Origin: Bacillus niameyensis
GTDB lineage: Bacteria > Bacillota > Bacilli > Bacillales > Bacillaceae_C
Reading direction: 5' to 3'
Assembly: GCF_001375535.1 (NCBI RefSeq)
Contig: NZ_LN831197.1
Span: forward strand, 477,385 to 541,384
DNA: 64,000 nucleotides
Shown here: in pieces, positions 55,535 through 64,000 of the stretch
How the letters are laid out: the number at the start of each line of letters is the position of its first letter
Numbering within the stretch: the stretch's first letter is position 1
Position numbers and translations under genes: made by a program
The notes under the pieces: model-generated
Database searches by the model: none
Told to the model about the DNA's origin: nothing
Seen by the model: only the letters and a program-made list of their open reading frames with translations

Positions 55535-56905
55535 ATGACAAATCCGTCATATTTAACTGTTCATGCGTTAACAAAATATATTAAACGAAAGTTCGATGTT
55601 GACTCACATTTAATGAACGTTTTTGTTAAAGGCGAAATATCAAATTTTAAGAGACATACAAGCGGACATCTATATTTTACGTTAAAAGATGAGAAAGCGC
55701 GGATTATGTCAGTTATGTTTTCAAAAGCAGCTGCTTCCATGAAATTTATCCCGGAAAATGGAATGAAGGTTTTAATTAAAGGGTATATATCTGTTTATGA
55801 ACAAAGTGGTCAGTATCAAATTTATGTCCAAGAAATGTTGCCAGATGGGATTGGTGAGTTATTTCTTGCGTTTGAACAACTTAAGGTGCGACTTGAAAGT
55901 GAAGGTCTATTTCGACCAGATATTAAAAAGACTATCCCGAAATATCCAAAAAGAATTGGAATTATTACTTCTCCTACAGGTGCCGCTATTCGTGATATTA
56001 TAACTACAGTAAAGAGAAGGTACCCAATTGGAGAAATGATCATTATTCCTGTGCTTGTTCAAGGAAAGCAGGCAGCCCATTCAATTGCGGAAGCAATAGT
56101 GAAAGCAAATGATCAATCTGTAGCGGATGTGTTAATTGTTGGAAGAGGTGGAGGTTCTATTGAAGAACTTTGGGCTTTTAATGAAGAACCAGTTGCACGA
56201 GCCATTTTTCATTCGCAAATACCGATTATCTCTGCAGTTGGTCATGAAACGGACTTTACTATTGCCGATTTTGTGGCTGATCTTCGTGCTCCTACTCCGA
56301 CTGGAGCCGCAGAACTTGCAGTACCGCATTTGGAAGAACTAATGGAACGTCTGCTAAATTTAAAAAATAGATTATTTCGAGGGATGGCAGAAAAAACAAG
56401 GGAGAAGCGATCCAAATTAAACTATTTGGAACAGGCTTATATCTTTCGTAATCCACATAAGATTTATGAACAAAAATGGGAATCTGTAGATAAGAACGTT
56501 GATAAATTGCGAAGAGCTTTCGAAAGAAATTTGCAACAAAAAATGGATAAACTTCAAATGGTACAAAAATCGCTTGATTCCCACCATCCATTAATGAAAA
56601 TTAAGTTGAGTAAGGAAAAACATCGTCTTCTTAAACAGAAATTGATTCATCACATGCAATTTGTATTAAAAAATAAAACAAATTATTTCACAAATAAAGT
56701 TGCACAGCTAGAAGCTTATAGTCCGTTAAATACATTGCAACGAGGCTTTAGTGTAGCTTATATGGAAGACGGAACTCTTATGAAAAATACGGAGACAACA
56801 AATATTGGTGATAAAGTGATCGTTCAAGTTACAGATGGGCGATTACACTGCATAGTCAATCAAATTGAAAAAGGGGAAGAAGATGGAGGAAAAACTAACA
56901 TTTGA
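55535..56905 (+). CDS. xseA: Exodeoxyribonuclease VII large subunit
   Basis: The 456-residue nuclease subunit degrades single-stranded DNA. It has an OB-fold N-terminus (VFVKGEISNFKRHTSGHLYF), the catalytic part with RIGIITSPTGAAIRDI, VGRGGGSIEELWAFN and SAVGHETDFTIADFVAD, and a long C-terminal coiled coil. ATG 55535 follows GACGTGAGG; an upstream frame to 55454 has no site. It overlaps xseB by 23 bp. Confidence 0.95.
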   Translation: MTNPSYLTVHALTKYIKRKFDVDSHLMNVFVKGEISNFKRHTSGHLYFTLKDEKARIMSVMFSKAAASMKFIPENGMKVLIKGYISVYEQSGQYQIYVQEMLPDGIGELFLAFEQLKVRLESEGLFRPDIKKTIPKYPKRIGIITSPTGAAIRDIITTVKRRYPIGEMIIIPVLVQGKQAAHSIAEAIVKANDQSVADVLIVGRGGGSIEELWAFNEEPVARAIFHSQIPIISAVGHETDFTIADFVADLRAPTPTGAAELAVPHLEELMERLLNLKNRLFRGMAEKTREKRSKLNYLEQAYIFRNPHKIYEQKWESVDKNVDKLRRAFERNLQQKMDKLQMVQKSLDSHHPLMKIKLSKEKHRLLKQKLIHHMQFVLKNKTNYFTNKVAQLEAYSPLNTLQRGFSVAYMEDGTLMKNTETTNIGDKVIVQVTDGRLHCIVNQIEKGEEDGGKTNI

Positions 56906-57107
56906 ACAGGCGATGGAAAAATTAGAAAAGATTGTTGGGCGGCTTGAAGAAGGGGATATCCCCCTCGAAGAAGCTTTAGAAATTTATAAAAAAGGAATGG
57001 AGTATTCCAAATTTTGCCATGATCAGTTGAAAACAGCTGAAAATCAACTAACAAAAGTATTAACGGATCATGGGGAGGAGGATTTTCATCTCCAAGAGGA
57101 GGAGTAA
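56883..57107 (+). CDS. xseB: Exodeoxyribonuclease VII small subunit
   Basis: The 74-residue protein has LTFEQAMEKLEKIVGRLEEG, IPLEEALEIYKKGM and CHDQLKTAENQL, the XseB pattern. It binds the coiled coil of XseA. ATG 56883 follows AAAGGGGAAG and overlaps the xseA end; ispA follows after 2 bp. The acidic tail is typical. Confidence 0.96.
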   Translation: MEEKLTFEQAMEKLEKIVGRLEEGDIPLEEALEIYKKGMEYSKFCHDQLKTAENQLTKVLTDHGEEDFHLQEEE

Positions 57108-57109
57108 GT

Positions 57110-57994
57110 TTGAAGGATCATTATGAAGAATTTCTGAGTAAATATAAAAAAGTATTAGAACATGAGTTGGCGCAATCAATAGATAGATTGAATGCTCCGC
57201 TAGTCTTAAAGGAGGCTATGGATTATTCCCTATCAGCTGGAGGAAAAAGGATTCGCCCCTTGCTTTTATTTGCAACTATTAACGCGTTTGGGAGGAATCC
57301 AGATTTAGGATTAGCTACGGCCTGCGCTCTAGAAATGGTTCATACATATTCACTTATCCACGATGATTTACCAAGCATGGATGATGATGATTTAAGAAGA
57401 GGAAAACCTACGAATCATAAGGTATATGGTGAAGCTATCGCTATTTTAGCTGGTGATGGTTTACTAACCTACAGTTTCGAGATGATCACAAAAGATAAAA
57501 ATTTAAGTGATTCAGACAAAATATGGTTAATTCAACAATTTGCACAGAATGCTGGACCAGAGGGGATGGTTGCTGGTCAAGTAGCTGATATCCAAGCTGA
57601 GAAAAAAGATCTTAGCTTAAAAGAATTAGAATATGTACATCAGCATAAAACGGGAAAACTTTTAGCCTTTAGTGTGATGGCTGGAGCAAAAATTGGCGGA
57701 GGCAGTGAGGAAGAAATTCTTTATTTTCAGGAATTTTCCTATCATTTAGGCCTAGCATTCCAAATTAGTGATGATATCCTTGATGTTATTGGTGATGAAA
57801 GTATTATCGGCAAACCGGTTGGAAGTGATGACGGGAAATTCAAAAGTACATACCCTGCAATACTTACACTTCAAGGTGCTAAGGATCAATTAGCTTATCA
57901 TACTGAACAAGCAAAAAACACGTTGCATAAAATAAATAAAGACACAGGGTTGCTTTTATATTTAACTGATCAAATTGCCGGAAGGAATTACTGA
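57110..57994 (+). CDS. ispA: Farnesyl diphosphate synthase
   Basis: The 294-residue prenyltransferase makes farnesyl diphosphate. The first Asp-rich motif is DDLPSMDDDDLRRG, the second is FQISDDILDVIGD, and GGKRIRPLL and HQHKTGKLL are also typical. The start is TTG behind AGAGGAGGAG. The next gene in sense is OLE RNA, then oapA and dxs. Confidence 0.96.
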   Translation: MKDHYEEFLSKYKKVLEHELAQSIDRLNAPLVLKEAMDYSLSAGGKRIRPLLLFATINAFGRNPDLGLATACALEMVHTYSLIHDDLPSMDDDDLRRGKPTNHKVYGEAIAILAGDGLLTYSFEMITKDKNLSDSDKIWLIQQFAQNAGPEGMVAGQVADIQAEKKDLSLKELEYVHQHKTGKLLAFSVMAGAKIGGGSEEEILYFQEFSYHLGLAFQISDDILDVIGDESIIGKPVGSDDGKFKSTYPAILTLQGAKDQLAYHTEQAKNTLHKINKDTGLLLYLTDQIAGRNY

Positions 57995-58015
57995 TCATTG
58001 CCTATAAACAGCCAA

Positions 58016-58044
58016 TTGAAGGAAAAGTACAGATATGATATAAT
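58016..58044 (+). promoter_or_regulatory. Promoter of OLE RNA
   Basis: TTGAAG (58016-58021), exactly 17 bp, then TATAAT (58039-58044). Transcription would start near 58051, just before the closing stem of the RNA. Confidence 0.75.
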
Positions 58045-58055
58045 TTTATCCATAT

Positions 58056-58650
58056 TGTTGGATGGTGCAGTATTCTAGTCAATCTACCGGTTCTGAAGGT
58101 GGGCCTAAAAATTCACTAAAGGGCATATCGATGAAGTTCCTTGTTCCGGCTTGAGGAGCCCAGCCTTGGGTCGGAGCTGGGAGTAAAGGTGTAAGGGCGA
58201 TCCACAATGGCATGTGGGCGTAGACCCTTTACCGCGGAGGCTTCGTTCATTCAGCTAGGCAAGTGCTAGTTGAGTTGCGGAGTATAGACCTGCAATGTGA
58301 TAAGGGTATCACTAGCAGCGTAGCCTGCCTTGAGTGAAGTTCGAGGGGATTATGGTTATAAGATACAAGAACGGTTGGCCATCGTCTTGTTTTCTTCAGC
58401 CCATATGAAATCGGCTTTGCAAAAGAGGCTAGGAACATGGTTAAAGATTGTTGAGGAAATCTCCTAGACTGTTCTCATGACATAAAAAGAGGATTATAGT
58501 GCGGACTAAGTGGTAATCCAGTCCGGCAGATGGTGACACTGTCGAGGTAGATTTAAAGGGAAACCGCCGGTATGGCGACATCTGGTATTTACTTGGGAAA
58601 ACCTACTGGACCTAAGCCGTAATTTTTACTCTTTTTATGACCATCCAACA
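58056..58650 (+). ncRNA. ole: OLE RNA (ornate, large, extremophilic)
   Basis: A 595-nt G-rich noncoding region is closed by a perfect 11-bp stem: TGTTGGATGGT (58056-58066) with ACCATCCAACA (58640-58650). The start (CAATCTACCGGTTCTGAAGG), middle (GCGATCCACAATGGCATGTG) and end (CCTACTGGACCTAAGCCGTA) look like OLE as I remember it, and the gene order ispA-OLE-oapA-dxs is the classic one. OLE RNA binds OapA at the membrane and, in Bacillus halodurans, aids survival under cold, ethanol and magnesium stress. No reading frame here has a ribosome binding site. The call rests on context and recalled motifs. Confidence 0.93.
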
Positions 58651-58680
58651 CTTCCAAACGAAAGATGGAATAATGAAATT

Positions 58681-59295
58681 ATGAAAGACATTATTTATAA
58701 ATCGATGAAATGGAGCATCAGTATAGCCGTTATCACATTTGTGCTGGCGGCTATTTTTTCAATCGTGTCCACCGGAATTTTACACGGGGTGTCATGGACC
58801 CTAGGTCTAGTCGTTGTATTGTTTATAGCTCTCATTGGTATAGTATTTGATATGATAGGAATTGCGGCAACTGCTGCTGACGAAGTTCCTTTTCATTCCA
58901 TGGCGGCTAGAAAAGTATACGGAGCAAAATACTCTATCCGAATTGTACGGAATGCCGATCGATTTGCTAGCTTCTGCAATGATGTTATCGGTGATATATC
59001 TGGAATTATTAGTGGCACGGCAACTGCATTAGTTGTTATCCAGCTTGTTCAAAGCTTTGAAATGGCTAATAATTCACCTCTTGAATATGGTGTCAATGTT
59101 GTCTTTACAAGTCTTATTGCAGCGATTACTGTTGGAGGTAAAGCAATTGGTAAATCATTTGCTATTACCTATTCAAAAGATATTATCTTTCACGTTGGAA
59201 AAGTGTTGCAATTTCTTGAAGAGAAAATACATATATCTATACTAAAAGACACTAAAAGGAAAAAAATGAAGCAAAAACCCAAGAAACGAAAGTGA
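58681..59295 (+). CDS. oapA: OLE-associated protein OapA
   Basis: The 204-residue membrane protein has four hydrophobic spans (about residues 14-36, 40-62, 106-124, 133-152) and a basic C-terminus. The motif D101-VIG-D105 (FCNDVIGDISG) matches the conserved DxxxD of OapA. OapA binds OLE RNA and brings it to the membrane. The start ATG at 58681, 30 nt after the RNA stem, has only a weak ribosome binding site, so expression may be low or linked to the RNA. dxs follows within 10 bp. Confidence 0.92.
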   Translation: MKDIIYKSMKWSISIAVITFVLAAIFSIVSTGILHGVSWTLGLVVVLFIALIGIVFDMIGIAATAADEVPFHSMAARKVYGAKYSIRIVRNADRFASFCNDVIGDISGIISGTATALVVIQLVQSFEMANNSPLEYGVNVVFTSLIAAITVGGKAIGKSFAITYSKDIIFHVGKVLQFLEEKIHISILKDTKRKKMKQKPKKRK

Positions 59296-59304
59296 GTGGT
59301 CCTG

Positions 59305-61197
59305 TTGGATCTTTTAACGATTAAAGACCCATCTTTTTTAAAAACTATGAATATAGAGGATCTCCAAAATTTAAGCGCGGACATCCGAAATTTTCTAATT
59401 GAAAAGCTTTCAATTACAGGTGGGCATATCGGACCTAATTTAGGAGTAGTCGAGCTGACGATAGCTCTTCATAAATGTTTTAATAGTCCTGATGACAAAA
59501 TTATTTGGGATGTAGGTCACCAATCTTATGTCCATAAAATCCTAACAGGAAGAGCAAATCAATTTGATAGTTTAAGGCAGTATAAAGGACTTTGCGGTTT
59601 TCCGAAAATGTCGGAAAGTGTTCATGATGTATGGGAAACTGGTCATAGTTCAACATCTTTATCTGCAGCGATGGGAATGGCCATTGCTCGAGATATAAAA
59701 GGTGATTCGACCTTTGTTGTTCCAGTCATAGGAGATGGTGCTCTTACGGGTGGGATGGCATTAGAGGCCTTAAATCATATTGGTGACAGTCAAAAGAACA
59801 TTATTGTTATTTTAAACGACAACGAAATGTCGATCGCACCGAACGTTGGTGCACTTAATAATGTACTTGCAAAACTGAGGACAGCTGGTAAGTATCAATG
59901 GGTAAAAGATGAACTGGAATATTTATTAAAAAAAATACCAGCTGTTGGTGGGAAACTTGCATCTACTGCTGAGCGAGTTAAAGATAGTCTTAAATATCTG
60001 CTTGTATCAGGGATGTTTTTTGAAGAGATGGGGTTTACTTATTTAGGTCCTGTAGATGGTCATGATTTTGAAGATTTGCTAGAAAATCTTCAATACGCAA
60101 AAAAGATAGATGGACCAGTTCTTTTGCATACTATTACTAAAAAGGGAAAAGGCTATAGTCCTGCTGAAGATGATAAGGTTGGAACATGGCATGGTACAGG
60201 GCAATATAAAATTGAAACCGGTGATTTAATTAAGCCGGTGAATACGGCTCCTGCATGGAGTGCCTTAGTAAGTGAAACAGTCCTGAAGTTAGCGCGTACA
60301 GATAAACGCATTGTCGCCATTACTCCAGCAATGCCAGTTGGCTCCAAGCTTGAAGATTTTGCAAAAGAATTTCCAGATCGAATGTTTGATGTTGGAATAG
60401 CGGAGCAGCATGCAGCTACTATGGCTGCTGGTCTTGCTACTCAAAAAATGAAACCATTTTTGGCGATTTATTCTACTTTTTTGCAAAGGGCATATGATCA
60501 GGTGTTGCATGATATAAGCAGGCAAAATCTTAATGTCTTCATTGGAATTGATCGTGCGGGGTTAGTGGGTGCCGATGGAGAAACACACCAGGGTGTTTTC
60601 GATATTGCCTTTTTAAGATCACTACCTAATATCGTATTAATGATGCCTAAAGACGAAAATGAAGGCCAACATATGGTGAATACTGCAATCAACTATAACA
60701 ATGGTCCAATTGCAATGCGCTTCCCTCGTGGAAATGGTTATGGAGTTCCAATGGATCAACAATTAAAAGAAATCCCTATTGGCACGTGGGAAATTCTTAA
60801 AAAAGGTAGTGCAGCTACCATTTTAACTTTTGGGACTACAATTCCAATGGCATTAGAAGCAGCTAATAGATTAGAAAAACAAGGCGTATCAGTTGAAGTT
60901 ATTAATGCACGATTTATTAAACCGTTAGATGAGAACATGCTTCAGAAAATCTTTAATTCGAATAGACCAATACTTACTATTGAAGAAGCAGTATTACAAG
61001 GCGGTTTTGGAAGTGCAGTTATTGAATATGCACATGATCATGATTTTCAACACGTTACAATTGATCGAATGGGAATACCTGATCATTTTATTGAACATGG
61101 AAGTGTTAAGGAATTATTGAATGAAATTGGTTTGACAGCAGACAATGTTGTTACTAGGCTTAAAGCAATAATTCCAGCCAAGATAAAAAGGGCGTAA
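59305..61197 (+). CDS. dxs: 1-deoxy-D-xylulose-5-phosphate synthase
   Basis: The 630-residue thiamine-diphosphate enzyme joins pyruvate and glyceraldehyde 3-phosphate as the first MEP step. Patterns are [14 protein letters not shown], the TPP motif [20 protein letters not shown] with [14 protein letters not shown], and [20 protein letters not shown] 59305 begins the family N-terminus [13 protein letters not shown]; a GTG three codons before lies in the site. ispG, dxs and ispA are all in this window. Confidence 0.96.
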   Translation: MDLLTIKDPSFLKTMNIEDLQNLSADIRNFLIEKLSITGGHIGPNLGVVELTIALHKCFNSPDDKIIWDVGHQSYVHKILTGRANQFDSLRQYKGLCGFPKMSESVHDVWETGHSSTSLSAAMGMAIARDIKGDSTFVVPVIGDGALTGGMALEALNHIGDSQKNIIVILNDNEMSIAPNVGALNNVLAKLRTAGKYQWVKDELEYLLKKIPAVGGKLASTAERVKDSLKYLLVSGMFFEEMGFTYLGPVDGHDFEDLLENLQYAKKIDGPVLLHTITKKGKGYSPAEDDKVGTWHGTGQYKIETGDLIKPVNTAPAWSALVSETVLKLARTDKRIVAITPAMPVGSKLEDFAKEFPDRMFDVGIAEQHAATMAAGLATQKMKPFLAIYSTFLQRAYDQVLHDISRQNLNVFIGIDRAGLVGADGETHQGVFDIAFLRSLPNIVLMMPKDENEGQHMVNTAINYNNGPIAMRFPRGNGYGVPMDQQLKEIPIGTWEILKKGSAATILTFGTTIPMALEAANRLEKQGVSVEVINARFIKPLDENMLQKIFNSNRPILTIEEAVLQGGFGSAVIEYAHDHDFQHVTIDRMGIPDHFIEHGSVKELLNEIGLTADNVVTRLKAIIPAKIKRA

Positions 61198-61201
61198 TAG
61201 T

Positions 61202-62032
61202 ATGAAAGTAAATAAACAGAGGTTAGATATTTTACTTGTTGAAAGAGGATTATGTGAGACACGTGAAAAGGCGAAACGTGCCATCATGGCAGGAATTGTT
61301 TTTTCTAATGAAACTAGGCTTGATAAGCCAGGTGAAAAAGTCAGTGAAGATCTCCCGTTACAAGTAAAAGGGAATCCATTACCTTACGTAAGTCGTGGTG
61401 GATTAAAATTAGAAAAAGCTTTGCAGGAGTTTGATCTTTCTGTAAAGGATAAAATCATGCTAGATATTGGTGCTTCTACCGGTGGCTTCAGCGATTGTGC
61501 ACTGCAAAATGGTGCAAAAATGATCTATGCTCTAGACGTTGGATATAATCAATTAGCTTGGAAGTTAAGAAATGACGAACGTGTCGTTGTTATGGAAAGA
61601 ACGAATTTTCGTTATGTTCAATCCACCGATTTTCAAAAAGGGATTCCTAGCTTTGCATCGATCGACGTATCGTTCATTTCTTTGACCTTAATTTTACCAG
61701 TTTTGAGGGAAGTACTAGCAGTTGGAAGTGACATTGTTGCTTTGATTAAACCCCAATTTGAGGCTGGGAAAGACGAAGTAGGAAAAAAAGGTATTGTGAG
61801 AGAACCAAACATCCATAAAAAAGTAATAGAGAAAATTATTGCTTTTTCGGTAGAGCAAGGATACGATATTCTTGACCTCTCCTTTTCCCCAATCACAGGT
61901 GGAGAAGGTAATATTGAGTTTTTAATTCATTTAAATTGGCCAGGTCTAAAAGGGCAGACCGGTGAAAATAAGATGAGAGATTCAGTCACAGCTGTTATTG
62001 AGAGTGCACATGAAAATCTGAAAAAAAGGTAA
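61202..62032 (+). CDS. yqxC: TlyA-family rRNA methyltransferase/hemolysin-like protein
   Basis: The 276-residue protein has an S4-like RNA-binding domain (RLDILLVERGLCETREKAKR) and an FtsJ-type methyltransferase domain (LDIGASTGGFSDCALQNGA, then SIDVSFISLTLILP and ALIKPQFEAG). TlyA homologues 2'-O-methylate rRNA; the target here is unproved. It follows dxs by 4 bp. B. subtilis yqxC lies at the same place. Confidence 0.93.
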   Translation: MKVNKQRLDILLVERGLCETREKAKRAIMAGIVFSNETRLDKPGEKVSEDLPLQVKGNPLPYVSRGGLKLEKALQEFDLSVKDKIMLDIGASTGGFSDCALQNGAKMIYALDVGYNQLAWKLRNDERVVVMERTNFRYVQSTDFQKGIPSFASIDVSFISLTLILPVLREVLAVGSDIVALIKPQFEAGKDEVGKKGIVREPNIHKKVIEKIIAFSVEQGYDILDLSFSPITGGEGNIEFLIHLNWPGLKGQTGENKMRDSVTAVIESAHENLKKR

Positions 62033-62054
62033 ATCCATTAGGATTACCTTTTTT
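62022..62054 (+). terminator. Terminator of the dxs-yqxC unit
   Basis: AAAAAAGGTAA-a-TCC and GGA-TTACCTTTTTT with loop ATTA; a T-run follows. Confidence 0.88.
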
Positions 62055-62158
62055 GTTTTTCATTACAATATGAATTGTCCCTGCGCTTTTGTTCTGGGGT
62101 GAATTTAATGTATAATATAGTATAAAAATACACGTATAAGTTTAAAGGTGGTCAAAGT

Positions 62159-62608
62159 ATGACAAAAGGTCAAAGGCATATTAAAATTCGCGAATTAATT
62201 GGCACTAAGGATATTGAGACACAGGACGATTTAGTAGATCAATTAAAAAATGCAGGCTTTGATGTGACGCAGGCAACGGTTTCCCGTGATATAAAAGAAC
62301 TTCATCTTGTTAAAGTTCCTTTACCAGATGGTCGTTACAAATATAGTTTGCCAGCTGATCAGCGTTTTAACCCACTTCAAAAGCTAAGAAGGTCACTATC
62401 TGATTCTTTTGTTGGAATTGACTATTCACAGAATCTAATTGTAATGAAGACACTCCCTGGAAATGCTCAGGCTGTAGGGGCGCTGATTGATAAATTGGAC
62501 TGGAATGAAATCATGGGGAGTATTTGTGGTGATGACACATGCTTAATTATATGTAGAACAAATGAAGATGCGATCTCTGTTAACCAAAAATTTATTGACA
62601 TGCTATAG
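62159..62608 (+). CDS. argR: Arginine repressor ArgR/AhrC
   Basis: The 149-residue regulator has a winged-helix N-terminus ([20 protein letters not shown] and [17 protein letters not shown]) and a C-terminal arginine-binding hexamer domain ([31 protein letters not shown]). It controls arginine synthesis and breakdown. Start ATG lies behind AAAGGTGG. A TATAAT at 62111-62116 suggests a promoter after the upstream terminator. recN follows after 15 bp. Confidence 0.96.
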   Translation: MTKGQRHIKIRELIGTKDIETQDDLVDQLKNAGFDVTQATVSRDIKELHLVKVPLPDGRYKYSLPADQRFNPLQKLRRSLSDSFVGIDYSQNLIVMKTLPGNAQAVGALIDKLDWNEIMGSICGDDTCLIICRTNEDAISVNQKFIDML

Positions 62609-62623
62609 GAAGAGGAGAATACA

Positions 62624-64000
62624 ATGCTTCATGAACTATCGATCAAAAATTTTGCCATTATTGACTCCATATTTATTTCTTTCGAAAAAGGCTTAACAGT
62701 ACTTACAGGGGAAACGGGTGCGGGGAAATCAATCATTATTGATGCACTTCATCTGCTTGTTGGTGGCCGCGGTTCAGCGGAGTTTGTTCGCCATGGAGAG
62801 AAAAAGGCAGAAATTGAAGGGCTTTTTTACTTAAATGTTGATCACCCTGTTCATAAAAGATTAGCAGAATTTGGTATCGAAATTGAAGAAGAGATGCTTA
62901 TCCTTCGAAGAGAAATTTCGCAGAACGGAAAAAGTGTTTGTCGAGTTAATGGAAAACTTGTTACGATTTCAACTTTAAGAGAAATTGGCAGTACACTAAT
63001 AGACATCCATGGACAGCATGAGCATCAAGAACTTATGGATGACTCTAATCATTTATCTTTATTAGATCAATACGGTTATGAGCAAATTGGTAGCTCCTTC
63101 GAGAATTATCAAGAAATATATATGGAATATAATCAAACAGTAAAAAAAGTGAAAGATTTGAAATTAAATGAGCAACAAATTGCGCATCGGTTAGACTTAC
63201 TCCAATATCAATTACATGAAATTCAAAAAGCGGATTTGAAGATGGATGAAGATGAGTTATTATTAGCTGAAAAAAGACAATTAGGTAATTTTGAAAAAAT
63301 TTTCGGATCACTACAAGCAGGTTATGAAGGGCTGCAAGGAGAGAACCGAGGATTAGACTTTTTAACAAATGTAATGGGGCATTTGGAAACAGCTGCTGAA
63401 TTAGATGACGAATATGTTCAAGCATATGAAACTGTGTCCAACAGTTTTTACTTACTAGAGGATGTTGCAACAACTTTAAGAGATCGCTTAGAAAACCTTG
63501 AATTTGATCCTAAACGGTTAAACGAAATAGAAAGCCGCCTCCATGAAATAAATCAATTAAAAAGAAAATATGGTTCATCTGTTCTGGAAATTCTTGAATA
63601 TGGCGCACGAATTGAAGAAGAGATTGAAAACTTAATAAATAGGGAAGAAAGAATCGAACAGCTAAAGACAAAGTTATCCTCGTTGGAGGAGGATTTGACT
63701 CTTGAGGGTAGACAACTAAGTCAATTGAGGAAACAGTGGGCAGAAAAGTTGTCTATTGCAATTCATCAAGAGTTACAAGAACTATACATGGATAAAACTA
63801 TTTTTAAACCTGTATTCATTTCGGATTCAGAAAACTTTAAGGAATTTCGTAAAGATGGGCTCGATGACGTCTGTTTTTATTTATCCACTAATCCTGGAGA
63901 ACCTTTAAAGCCACTATCCAAAATAGCTTCAGGGGGGGAACTTTCACGAATTATGCTTGCGTTGAAAACCATATTTTCTAGACATCAAGGAATTACTTCC
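62624..64000 (+). CDS. recN: DNA repair protein RecN, 5' part
   Basis: The first 459 codons of recN run off the window end. RecN is an SMC-like ATPase in double-strand break repair. Walker A is TGETGAGKSII near residue 32, a QHEHQ motif follows in GQHEHQELMD, then a coiled-coil region (about 155-390) and the ABC signature SGGELSRIMLAL near residue 435. Walker B and the C-terminus are outside. Start ATG lies behind GAAGAGGAG. argR-recN order as in B. subtilis. Confidence 0.96.
   Translation, partial: MLHELSIKNFAIIDSIFISFEKGLTVLTGETGAGKSIIIDALHLLVGGRGSAEFVRHGEKKAEIEGLFYLNVDHPVHKRLAEFGIEIEEEMLILRREISQNGKSVCRVNGKLVTISTLREIGSTLIDIHGQHEHQELMDDSNHLSLLDQYGYEQIGSSFENYQEIYMEYNQTVKKVKDLKLNEQQIAHRLDLLQYQLHEIQKADLKMDEDELLLAEKRQLGNFEKIFGSLQAGYEGLQGENRGLDFLTNVMGHLETAAELDDEYVQAYETVSNSFYLLEDVATTLRDRLENLEFDPKRLNEIESRLHEINQLKRKYGSSVLEILEYGARIEEEIENLINREERIEQLKTKLSSLEEDLTLEGRQLSQLRKQWAEKLSIAIHQELQELYMDKTIFKPVFISDSENFKEFRKDGLDDVCFYLSTNPGEPLKPLSKIASGGELSRIMLALKTIFSRHQGITS

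Noticed and set aside
58247-58438. 63-residue frame on the minus strand within OLE RNA
   Set aside because: No ribosome binding site, and it is antisense to a structured RNA with its own promoter.

Overview
The window reads as chromosomal DNA of an endospore-forming member of the Bacillaceae. The evidence is a complete spoIIIA operon, a competence comG operon, strong GGAGG-type ribosome binding sites, frequent TTG and GTG starts, and a gene order that follows the Bacillus subtilis yqfQ-to-recN block almost gene for gene. The DNA is AT-rich by eye; I did not compute a value. Two features are unlike B. subtilis 168: an OLE RNA with its partner gene oapA between ispA and dxs, and an adenosylcobalamin-dependent ribonucleotide reductase between yqhL and yqhO. 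I cannot name the genus.

Layout. 1-1.8 kb: a solitary transposase gene beside a 150-bp palindrome. 2-10.7 kb: yqfQ, cshB, nfo, yqfT, a zinc uptake and Zur operon, a nucleotidase gene, ispG, yqfZ and yqgB. 10.9-23.2 kb: sodA, an MFS gene, pbpA, yqzC and yqzD, rpmG, a folate gene, glcK, an LtaS-like gene, a lipoprotein gene and small conserved genes. 23.4-28 kb: comGA to comGG, aroK, yqzE. 28-36.6 kb: yqhG and yqhH, the glycine riboswitch with gcvT-gcvPA-gcvPB, an ATPase and a rhodanese. 36.9-43.8 kb: nrdJ, a patatin gene, yqhP, yqhR, aroQ, yqhT, efp. 43.9-51.5 kb: spoIIIAA to spoIIIAH. 51.6-64 kb: accB, accC, yqhY, nusB, folD, xseA, xseB, ispA, OLE RNA, oapA, dxs, yqxC, argR and the 5' part of recN. 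No tRNA, rRNA or CRISPR array was recognised.

Three things stand out. (1) Four genes (yqfW, comGG, spoIIIAD and an AAA ATPase gene at 35.2-36.0 kb) have no ATG, GTG or TTG between the upstream in-frame stop and the conserved N-terminus. Each has an ATT codon 8-9 nt after a strong Shine-Dalgarno sequence, so they probably start at AUU. Standard gene callers would truncate or miss all four. (2) A family of hairpin-forming intergenic repeats has invaded expressed RNAs. One cluster sits in the P2 loop of the second glycine aptamer, one inverted copy lies between spoIIIAB and spoIIIAC, and a tandem array of ten 206-bp copies (46341-48400) splits the spoIIIA operon between spoIIIAD and spoIIIAE. 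A half copy lies between ispG and yqfZ. (3) OLE RNA has a clear promoter, an 11-bp perfect closing stem and the adjacent OapA gene.

The genes serve isoprenoid precursor synthesis (ispG, ispA, dxs), one-carbon and glycine metabolism (gcv genes, folD, 5-formyl-THF cyclo-ligase), fatty acid synthesis (accBC), DNA repair (nfo, xseAB, recN), DNA uptake (comG) and the SpoIIIA feeding-tube complex. All functions rest on reading translated sequences and remembered family features; no database search was run.
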